A stretch of DNA of 20,324 nucleotides from Desulfobacteraceae bacterium (GTDB lineage: Bacteria > Desulfobacterota > Desulfobulbia > Desulfobulbales > Desulfobulbaceae). Shown here piece by piece: positions 14,695-20,324 of the stretch. Positions within the stretch are counted from its first letter, which is position 1, and each line of letters starts with the position of its first letter. The stretch is taken from assembly GCA_022837185.1 (NCBI GenBank), contig JALHJD010000022.1:1-20324 (forward strand), given 5' to 3'. The position numbers and the translations under genes were made by a program. The notes under the pieces are model-generated. The model had not been told where the DNA came from. It made no database searches and saw only the letters and a program-made list of their open reading frames with translations.

Positions 14695-15067
14695 TTTATC
14701 CGCAGATTACGCAGATTTCCACAGATGAGTTTGTTTATCCGCAGATTACACAGATTACACAGATGAGTTGTTTTGGAATATCAGGCTATCAACCGATACA
14801 AAGATATCCACCGACCCGCCAGACCCCCAGCACAAAAAAACCAAAAAAAATCTGCGTAATCTGCGTAATCTGTGGATGGTTTTATCCGCAGATTACACAG
14901 ATTACACAGATGAGTTGTTTTGGAATATCCGGCTATCTGCCGATTCAAAGATATGCACCGACCCGCCAGACCCCCAGCACAAAAAAACCAAAAAAAAATC
15001 TGCGTAATCTGCGTAATCTGTGGATAAACAAACTCATCTGTGGAAATCTGCGTAATCTGTGGATGAG
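14695..15067. repeat. 373-bp nested element: two 147-bp tandem units inside 39-bp inverted ends
   Basis: Outer arms 14695-14733 and 15029-15067 are reverse complements at 36 of 39 positions. Between them a 147-bp unit occurs twice (14734-14880 and 14881-15027) with about five substitutions and one extra A. Each unit is itself a palindrome-ended cassette: it opens with CCGCAGATTACACAGATTA and closes with the complementary TCTGCGTAATCTGTGGAT, around a unique middle ending in two A-runs. The element touches the RSH stop codon (15068-15070). It is translated in part by open frames giving ITQITQM/NLRNLRNLW peptides, which are repeat artefacts. Confidence 0.92.
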
Positions 15068-16411
15068 TTATTTATCAATGATTTCAATGGAATCGCCATC
15101 CTGAAGCACATGCTCCATCCCCACCGGTCTGCCGTTGACCTGCAGTACCGCCTGCGGGGAAATGGTCAGGTTGGCCTTTTTCAGGTAGTCGGCGACGGTG
15201 GCGTTTGCAGGGAGCCGGCTGATCCGGCCCCTCTCGCCGAACACCACCGTCGCGGCTTCATACACCTGCTGATGCAGGACCTTGATGAACCTCTCCGAAC
15301 TCATCCCGAGATGCTGCTTGACCAGCCCTTTCATCCACAGGGTTTTCTGCAGGTCGCTCTCGGCGATCGCTTTCGCTTCCTGCTTATACTGCCAATGGGC
15401 GGCAACGCCGTATTCCGCCTCCCGGTGCATGAGTTCCGTGCGGACCTGGAACTCGATGGGTTTGCGGGAAATGTTGCGGACGGGATACACGCAGGTATGC
15501 AGTGACTGGTAGCCGTTGTCCTTGGGCAGGCCGATGTAGTCGTCAAAACTGCCGGGAACGGGTTGGAAATGCGTGTGCAGCAGACCCAGGACGGTGTAGC
15601 ACTCGGGCACGGTGGCAACGATGATCCGCATGCCGATGCGGTCAAGAATGTCGTGAAAGGACTTCCCCTTGCGCAGCATTTTTCGATATATGCCGTAGAG
15701 GCTTTTAATTCTTCCCTGGACTATGGCCTTGATGCCGTTTTTCTCCAGGAGGTGGTCGACGGCCTTTTTCAGGATGGCGAGGCATTGGGCGTCTTCCTCG
15801 CGGATCGGCGCCACCTGCCGCTCCAGTTCTCTGTAGATGCGGGGCTCCAGGATCCTGAACGAGGCGTCCTCCAACCGTCTGCGCAGCCTGGCGAGATTCA
15901 GGCGGTTGGCAATGGGAACCAGGATGTCCAGGGACTCTTCCGCCTTTTTCCTCAGCCGGTCGTTTTCCCCGTCCCGGTGCTCTTCGAGGTCAATGACCCT
16001 GAACGCCAGCAGCAGGAGGGTTTCGTGGATATCATGGGAAAGAGTCGACAGGAGCGCCTGGGTATCCCGGTGCCGATGGACCTCCGAATCCGTCCGGCAG
16101 GCCGGGGGGAGGGTGAAGTGGGACAGGAGATCAGCGGTCTTTCCGCCGAATTTTTTCCTGATCTCGGCGAGAGAGAGTGACTTGTTCCACAGCAGGGGGG
16201 CGAGCAGGGCGCAGATGACGATTACGGCGTCCGCCTTCTGCTCAACCAGAAGGCTGGCGACATTGACTATGGCGGTTTGCCTGTCCGCCTGCAGTGGTTC
16301 GAGAAGCGAGAGCGCTTCCCGGATGAGATCACAGTCTGATGTGCTGTATTCTTTCGTGATATGCTCTACCAGCAGAGGGGTGGTTGCCAATTCCAGATCG
16401 TTTCGCCCCAT
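15068..16411 (-). CDS. Short RelA/SpoT-like (p)ppGpp synthetase with degenerate HD domain
   Basis: A 447-residue protein, whereas long RSH proteins are about 700-750. The order is pseudo-HD (about 40-190), synthetase (about 230-345), TGS (about 386-445). The HD domain lacks the metal-binding HD: where ALLHDxxED is expected there is ALLAPLLWN (68-76), and the later LADRLHNM is LAFRVIDLE (135-143). The synthetase looks intact: QGRIKSLYGIYRKM (232-245), DRIGMRII (257-264), the G-loop GSFDDYIGLPKDNGYQSLHT (287-306), EFQVRTELMHREAEYGVAAHW (320-340, given as motif). SFDD resembles the EXDD of synthetase-only RelA rather than the RXKD of bifunctional enzymes. The zinc-finger and ACT domains are absent. 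ATG 16411 follows TGAGG. The predicted role is (p)ppGpp synthesis without hydrolysis, probably with altered ribosome control. Confidence 0.9.
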   Translation of the reverse strand: MGRNDLELATTPLLVEHITKEYSTSDCDLIREALSLLEPLQADRQTAIVNVASLLVEQKADAVIVICALLAPLLWNKSLSLAEIRKKFGGKTADLLSHFTLPPACRTDSEVHRHRDTQALLSTLSHDIHETLLLLAFRVIDLEEHRDGENDRLRKKAEESLDILVPIANRLNLARLRRRLEDASFRILEPRIYRELERQVAPIREEDAQCLAILKKAVDHLLEKNGIKAIVQGRIKSLYGIYRKMLRKGKSFHDILDRIGMRIIVATVPECYTVLGLLHTHFQPVPGSFDDYIGLPKDNGYQSLHTCVYPVRNISRKPIEFQVRTELMHREAEYGVAAHWQYKQEAKAIAESDLQKTLWMKGLVKQHLGMSSERFIKVLHQQVYEAATVVFGERGRISRLPANATVADYLKKANLTISPQAVLQVNGRPVGMEHVLQDGDSIEIIDK

Positions 16412-16733
16412 TGTACGAAAACCTCAGAACCAACATTATTGTCAACATGCCTGTGGGAATAATCCATTCCCCGATGATCCGCAAAGTATTTCCTTCCCGG
16501 ACCCTTTCCTGATGGAAGCCTGTCCGGCATGCGGAAAAACATTGGTATCGCGGGGAATGCTCCGCTTGGGGAACCGATCAGGACAGGCCGGTTCAGCATA
16601 GTAATTAATCGCGGTCCGGGTTCTGTCAAGGCCCGGGGAGCTGATTTCTGACCGGCGGCCAGGACGGTTCGAGTATGCGCATCCCGCCGGGGCGGCATGG
16701 CCGACGGCGGGCCTCGGCCCGGTTGTCTGTTTC
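16412..16733. other. Spacer between the RSH gene and the lipid-transport operon
   Basis: A 322-nt spacer without a credible gene. On the minus strand a TTGACA (16629-16624) is followed 20 nt later by TACTAT (16603-16598), a poor but possible RSH promoter; a second TTGACA lies near 16445. Between them GCCTGTCC and GGACAGGC (about 16517 and 16581) are inverted, with a further small stem inside, so the RSH leader could fold. A hairpin CGGGCC/GGCCCG at 16708-16721 lies just past the operon's last stop. Confidence 0.45.
16708..16721 (-). terminator. Weak terminator candidate after the lipid-transport operon
   Basis: CGGGCC-TC-GGCCCG (effectively a 5-bp stem with a 4-nt loop) starts 13 nt past the last stop of the operon. 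No T-tract follows, so it is only a candidate, or part of a larger GC-rich fold. Confidence 0.3.
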
Positions 16734-17369
16734 CTACTCCAGGGGATGGGACGCATGCAGCAGGGTGAGCTGCCGGGCGATGTCCCCGCTGAAGCGGGCG
16801 AGCGTCTCGCTGAGGGCGGCGACGGTTCCTGCACGGCCGGAGCCGGAGGCCGCCGCCTCATAGCTGTCCCGCTGCCGGGGCAGGAGAATTTTGCCCTGCC
16901 CGTCCCGGACCGACCAGACGGCTTCCAGGCAGGCTGCGCCGGAAACGTCGCCCTCGAAGCGGAGAACGTCAATGATGACCTGATAATCAGGCGGAGCCTT
17001 CAGGGGCCAGGGATGCAGGAGGAACCGTTCCGTATGCAGGCGGGCGGAGAGATTCTCCCTGAGAACCCGGAGGAAATTTTCGGCCAGCGGTTCGGCCCAG
17101 CGATGTCCGTCGCTCAGCAGCAGGCGGTTGGCGTCCTGCCGGATGACGATCTGTTGACGGTCAAGAAGCTCCGGCAGCCCTACAGGGCCGAGGCCTATGA
17201 CTGCATCCCCGACGCCGCCCGCCTCCCCGGCGTCCAGGGCGGCGGCGATGGCGGCAAGCTGATAATAGGCGACCGGCGCTGTTCTGGCGCACCCTGCTGT
17301 CAGCAGGACCAGAACAAGCAGGGCGGCAAGCCGGAGGCCCGGATGCTGCAGGACGGATTGCTGTTTCAT
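16734..17369 (-). CDS. PqiC/YmbA-like auxiliary lipoprotein of the MCE transporter
   Basis: A 211-residue protein. The signal sequence LRLAALLVLVLLTAGC ends at lipobox Cys27. The mature part follows the ABC-type transport auxiliary (PqiC/YmbA) pattern: YYQLAAIAAALDA, then IGLGPVGLPELLDRQQIVIRQDANRL, HRWAEPLAENFLRVLRENLSAR, and a late VIIDVLRFEGDVSGAACLEAVWSVRDGQGK. In PqiABC such lipoproteins sit at the outer membrane and dock the MCE tube. ATG 17369 follows GGAGG with 6-nt spacing and lies one nt after the MCE gene's stop, so it belongs to the operon. Several longer in-frame starts exist but would destroy the signal peptide. Its presence instead of an MlaC-like soluble carrier suggests a tube-type route to the outer membrane (inference). 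Confidence 0.85.
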   Translation of the reverse strand: MKQQSVLQHPGLRLAALLVLVLLTAGCARTAPVAYYQLAAIAAALDAGEAGGVGDAVIGLGPVGLPELLDRQQIVIRQDANRLLLSDGHRWAEPLAENFLRVLRENLSARLHTERFLLHPWPLKAPPDYQVIIDVLRFEGDVSGAACLEAVWSVRDGQGKILLPRQRDSYEAAASGSGRAGTVAALSETLARFSGDIARQLTLLHASHPLE

Positions 17370-17370
17370 G

Positions 17371-18384
17371 TTATTCCTCCCCTCTCCGTTTGCCCCGGAA
17401 AAGAGCCTCGGGCTCCTGCTCAAGGCTTTCGGCCAGCCGGCGCAGGGCGCGGGCCGCCCCGGATATCTCCCCCAGGGCCTGGTTAAGGTGCTGGACGGTC
17501 GGTGCTTCGTCATCGGCAAACTGCCGCAGCGCCCGGGCCGCGTCGGCCAGTTCCGTGCCTGCCCGGGACAAATTGTCAACCACCGGTGAATCCTCATCCG
17601 TCAGATTTCCGATCCGGTCCGCGGCCAGCCCGATTCTGCCCATGGCGGCCCGGACGTCGTCAATGGCCTTGCCCAGTTCGTCCAGGTCGGCCTCCGCCAT
17701 GGCCAGCATCGGAGCGCTGGCGGCATCGAGCCTGGCGGTCAGGGATTGCAGGCTGGCGAGGGCCCCATCAAGCCGTTCCGGGATGGAGCGCCATGCTTCC
17801 GTGGCCAGGATCGTGCGGAGCGAACCGCTTATCTCGGCGAGGTCATCGAGGAATTCATCCACCTGGAAGCCCTCCAGCATGGAGGATAATTCCGCCACTG
17901 TGGTCGGGATCGTGGGAATTTCGCTGATTCCGGGGTCATCGCTGATAAAGCGGGCCTTCTTGTCGGGATGGAAGCCCAGGTCGACGTAGCGCATGCCGGT
18001 GAGCAGGCTCTGTACCTGCAGCCGGGCCCGCAGGCCGCGGTCCACCAACTCCCGGATGGTGATCCGGTCCTGGAGGTCGATCTGATCACCGGTGGTGGTC
18101 CGGAGGGCATGGGGGGCGATTTCAATGGTTACCGACACCATGAAGCGGTCCTTTGGTTCGTCAAGGGCAAGCTGAACCCGTTTGACGGTGCCGACCTTGA
18201 CGCCCAGGAACACCACCGGTGCTCCCACCTGCAGACCCTGGGCTGCTTCGTCAAAGTACATGACGTGCCGGCGCCGCTCCTGGAACCATTCCCCGCCCGC
18301 CAGCAGCAGGACGGCTATGATCCCGAGGGTCACGGCCCCGAAGACAAAGGCGCCGATCAGGGTCGGACTGGCTTTCTTGCTCAT
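17371..18384 (-). CDS. mlaD: MCE-domain lipid-binding protein (MlaD family)
   Basis: A 337-residue inner-membrane-anchored protein of the lipid ABC transporter. One membrane helix (about 8-30, TLIGAFVFGAVTLGIIAVLLLAGG) is followed by the MCE domain (about 39-120: YFDEAAQGLQVGAPVVFLGVKVGTVKRV). Its characteristic turns are QGLQVGAPV and GVKVGTV. Residues of about 160-325 are largely helical, with spaced hydrophobics and many Ala/Leu/Asp. This tail is much longer than that of E. coli MlaD (about 180 residues in all) and is compatible with a coiled needle extending towards the lipoprotein partner. The start overlaps the ATPase stop (ATGA), giving translational coupling. The symbol is by family; the protein may equally be called an MCE or PqiB-type component. 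Confidence 0.92.
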   Translation of the reverse strand: MSKKASPTLIGAFVFGAVTLGIIAVLLLAGGEWFQERRRHVMYFDEAAQGLQVGAPVVFLGVKVGTVKRVQLALDEPKDRFMVSVTIEIAPHALRTTTGDQIDLQDRITIRELVDRGLRARLQVQSLLTGMRYVDLGFHPDKKARFISDDPGISEIPTIPTTVAELSSMLEGFQVDEFLDDLAEISGSLRTILATEAWRSIPERLDGALASLQSLTARLDAASAPMLAMAEADLDELGKAIDDVRAAMGRIGLAADRIGNLTDEDSPVVDNLSRAGTELADAARALRQFADDEAPTVQHLNQALGEISGAARALRRLAESLEQEPEALFRGKRRGEE

Positions 18385-19130
18385 GCTTCCCCCCTGGAGA
18401 GAAAATGACGGACCAGCGGGTCGCCGGAACGAACCGCTTCCCTCGGATTGCCGGTGGCGATCATGGTGCGGGTCTCGGCATCGAGAAAGATCGAATTGCT
18501 GCCGATGCCGAGGATGCTCGCCAGTTCATGGGTTATCAGGACAATGGTGGTGTCCAGGCTGTCCCGCAGTTCCACGATCAGGTCATCGAGCCGCCGGGCG
18601 CTGAGGGGATCGAGGCCGGAAGAGGGCTCGTCGATGATCAGGATTTCCGGGTCGAGGGCCATGGCCCGCGCCAGGCCGGCCCGTTTTTTCATGCCGCCGC
18701 TCAGCTGGGCGGGATAGAACTCCTCAAAGCCGTTGAGGCCGACCAGGGCAAGCTTGAAGGCGACGATTTCCCTGATCATGCGCGGTGCAAGGTCCGTGTG
18801 CTCGCTGAGGGGCAGGGCCACGTTTTCCGCCAGGGTGAGCGAACTCCAGAGGCCGCCGCTCTGGAACATGATGCCGAGCAGGCGCTTGAGGCGCTCCCGT
18901 TCATCGGGGTCAGCGTTCCAGAAATCCCGGCCGTCATAGAAAACTGTGCCGGCGGCAGGGCGCTGCAGGCCGATCAGGGCGCGCATGACGGTGGACTTGC
19001 CGCAGCCGCTGCCGCCCATGATTATGAAAATGTCCCCCTTGTTGACCGTGAAGTTGAGGTCGCGCTGGACGACGAAGTCGCCGTATGCCATGGTCAGATT
19101 CCGTACTTCTATGTGCGGTGCAGGTTCCAT
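18381..19130 (-). CDS. mlaF: ABC transporter ATP-binding protein (MlaF family)
   Basis: A 249-residue ATPase energising the lipid transporter on the cytoplasmic face. The Walker A is GGSGCGKST (39-47), the Q-loop MFQSGGLWSSLT, the signature LSGGMKKRAGLARAMALDP, the Walker B ILIIDEP with SSGLDP, and the H-loop LITHE. SGGLWSSLTLAENVALPL and GMKKRAGLARA are typical of Mla/Ttg2-type ATPases. ATG 19130 is chosen; a TTG at 19160 would overlap the permease gene and add ten residues. The gap to the permease stop is four nt, and the stop overlaps the MCE gene's start. Confidence 0.94.
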   Translation of the reverse strand: MEPAPHIEVRNLTMAYGDFVVQRDLNFTVNKGDIFIIMGGSGCGKSTVMRALIGLQRPAAGTVFYDGRDFWNADPDERERLKRLLGIMFQSGGLWSSLTLAENVALPLSEHTDLAPRMIREIVAFKLALVGLNGFEEFYPAQLSGGMKKRAGLARAMALDPEILIIDEPSSGLDPLSARRLDDLIVELRDSLDTTIVLITHELASILGIGSNSIFLDAETRTMIATGNPREAVRSGDPLVRHFLSRGEA

Positions 19131-19134
19131 GGGC

Positions 19135-20268
19135 TCAGATTCCCAACTGATAAAAGACAATGGTCAGGATCGACGCCGAGATGGTGATCAGCAGAATGGA
19201 GGTCACCACCGCTGAGGTCGCCGCCTCGCCCACGGCCACGGCGCTTCTGCCGCACTGCATGCCGCGCAGGCAGCCGGCGTAGGCGACCATGGCGCCGTAG
19301 ACCGTGCCCTTGACGAGTCCGACGATGAAATAGCGCAACTCCAGGGCCCGAACTGTTTCGTTATAGTATTCAAACAGGCCGATGTCAAAGATGGAGGAGG
19401 CGATCAGCAGACCGGCGAGTATGCCGACAAAGCCTGAATAGAGCGTCAGCAGCGGCATCATCAGCAGCAGCGCCAGCATCCGGGGCAGCACCAGGAAATC
19501 GATGGGGGAGATGCCGAGGATCCTGAGGGCGTCGATCTCCTCGTTGACCTGCATGGTGCCGAGCTGGGCCGCGAAGGCCGAGCCGGTTCTGCCGGCGATG
19601 ATGATGCCGGTCATCAGGGCGCCGACTTCCCGGACCATGCCGATGGCAACCAGGTCGGCGATGAAGATCTGCGCCCCCACCAGGCGGAGCTGGTCGGCGC
19701 CGAGGTAGGCCAGAATCAGGCCGACGAGAAAGCTGATCACCGAAACGATGACCAGGGCCCGGGGGCCGACTTCCTCGATCTCCACCCACATGTCGCCCCA
19801 GCGGAACTGGGCCCGTCCCGAAAACAGCCTGCCGAAGGCAAGGGTGATTTCGCCGGAGAAATGCAGCATTTCCGGGGCGCCGTGGAGGAACCGCATCGTT
19901 GCCGTCCCTGTCCGGGCGAGCAGGCCTTCCCGGGCGGAGGAGGCCCGGGGAACCTTTCGTTCCCGGCCTGCCGCGGCCATGGCCAGCAGACGGCGAACCC
20001 CTTCGGGCAATCCCTCCTGGTCGACCTCGATGCCTATTTCTCCGCAGAGACCGATGAGGCTGAACAGAAAGGCTGGCAGGCCCGTATCCCAGGCCGAAAG
20101 ATCGGTTTTGAAGGTCAGGCGTTTGGGCCGGCTGTCGAGCGCGGATCGGAGGATGTCGACGGACGGCAGGTCCTGGTCCAGGCACCAGCGGCCGGCAAAC
20201 CGAATTTCCAGGGTGTCCGTGCTGTCGGGCCCGGTTTCAAGACGCCACTGTTTACTGGACTGAGTCAT
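19135..20268 (-). CDS. mlaE: STAS-MlaE fusion lipid ABC transporter permease
   Basis: A 377-residue permease. Residues of about 1-105 form a STAS-like domain (LEIRFAGRWCLDQDLPS, RLTFKTDLSAWDTGLPAFLFSL), the counterpart of separate MlaB in E. coli. From about 125 comes the MlaE fold with membrane helices starting near 170 (ALVIVSVISFLVGLILAYLGA). The conserved permease segment is VREVGALMTGIIIAGRTGSAFAAQLGTM (212-239) followed by the coupling stretch VNEEIDALRILGISPIDFLVLPR. ATG 20268 has AAAAGG six nt upstream. It is the first gene of the four-gene operon running to 16734. The upstream tandem palindromes overlap its ribosome-binding site. Substrates of such systems are phospholipids or related lipids (family knowledge). 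Confidence 0.94.
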   Translation of the reverse strand: MTQSSKQWRLETGPDSTDTLEIRFAGRWCLDQDLPSVDILRSALDSRPKRLTFKTDLSAWDTGLPAFLFSLIGLCGEIGIEVDQEGLPEGVRRLLAMAAAGRERKVPRASSAREGLLARTGTATMRFLHGAPEMLHFSGEITLAFGRLFSGRAQFRWGDMWVEIEEVGPRALVIVSVISFLVGLILAYLGADQLRLVGAQIFIADLVAIGMVREVGALMTGIIIAGRTGSAFAAQLGTMQVNEEIDALRILGISPIDFLVLPRMLALLLMMPLLTLYSGFVGILAGLLIASSIFDIGLFEYYNETVRALELRYFIVGLVKGTVYGAMVAYAGCLRGMQCGRSAVAVGEAATSAVVTSILLITISASILTIVFYQLGI

Positions 20269-20270
20269 GT

Positions 20271-20301
20271 TAGCCTTTTAGGCAGTAGCCTGTTTAGGCT
20301 A
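20271..20301. promoter_or_regulatory. Tandem TAGCCT/AGGC palindromes upstream of the lipid-transport operon
   Basis: TAGCCT-GTTT-AGGCTA (20286-20301) is a perfect 6-bp palindrome. Next to it, TAGCC-TTTTA-GGC (20271-20283) is a close partial copy on a 15-nt repeat. The inner copy includes the AAAAGG that serves as ribosome-binding site of the permease gene. It could be an operator or an RNA hairpin gating translation; the upstream part of the regulatory region is outside the window. Confidence 0.45.
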
Positions 20302-20324
20302 TTAGTCTGCACATTTCCTTCTCC

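Noticed and set aside
14695..15067. CRISPR array
   Set aside because: Only two units of 147 bp with similar, not unique, middles; no short regular repeat-spacer pattern and no cas genes.
14695..15067. Replication origin suggested by DnaA-like boxes
   Set aside because: The boxes follow from the repeat sequence; there is no AT-rich unwinding region and no dnaA, dnaN, gidA or similar neighbours.
14625..15104. Plus-strand open frame giving ITQITQM and NLRNLRNLW repeats
   Set aside because: It is translation of the intergenic CAGATTACACAGATTA repeat element; there is no ribosome-binding site and the frame ends within the RSH gene.
16366..16698. Minus-strand frame spanning the RSH leader
   Set aside because: Overlaps the start of the RSH gene out of frame, with no domain or ribosome-binding site.

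Overview
This GC-rich window comes from a Gram-negative bacterium. The evidence is an Mla-type trans-envelope lipid transporter, lipoproteins with lipoboxes and a DUF748/AsmA-like envelope protein. The combination of a MASE3 histidine kinase, a TPR-bearing anti-sigma factor and spacers full of 'CAGATTACACAGATTA'-type and 'GGCCAGAGGACAG'-type repeats points to a Desulfobacterota (former Deltaproteobacteria) relative. That placement is an impression from gene style and repeats, not a tested assignment.

Layout. 1-1014 (minus): 5' part of prfC (release factor 3), cut by the window edge. 1015-1571: repeat mosaic. 1572-2579 (plus): TPR lipoprotein. 2580-2946: a second repeat mosaic, partly the inverted copy of the first. 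2947-5527 (plus): three genes joined by ATGA overlaps, encoding an ECF sigma factor, a membrane anti-sigma factor with a TPR ectodomain, and an exported coiled-coil/Gly-rich protein, ended by a strong intrinsic terminator. 5528-6632: 1.1 kb spacer with repeats, a 33-bp-arm palindrome and a structured leader. 6633-8468 (plus): large secreted protein of unknown function. 8468-8999: 532-bp element bounded by perfect 29-bp inverted repeats. 9082-10983 (plus): MASE3-PAS histidine kinase whose last codons are a third copy of that repeat. 14622-11056 (minus): DUF748 protein. 14695-15067: nested inverted/tandem repeat element. 16411-15068 (minus): short RelA/SpoT-like (p)ppGpp synthetase with a degenerate hydrolase domain. 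20268-16734 (minus): four-gene MCE lipid-transport operon (STAS-MlaE, MlaF, MlaD, PqiC-like lipoprotein).

Most notable points. (1) The ectodomain of the anti-sigma factor is a paralogue of the neighbouring TPR lipoprotein, including an unusual C-terminal ISWFGxPE motif. Together with the exported protein this looks like a self-contained envelope-signalling system. (2) A small mobile-like repeat occurs three times within 2.5 kb. It abuts one stop codon, rewrites the C-terminus of the histidine kinase and appears to donate the -35 box of the kinase promoter. (3) The RSH-like synthetase has lost its hydrolase motifs and the whole region after TGS, and its stop codon touches a 373-bp repeat element. 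No rRNA, tRNA, CRISPR array or intact transposase gene was seen.
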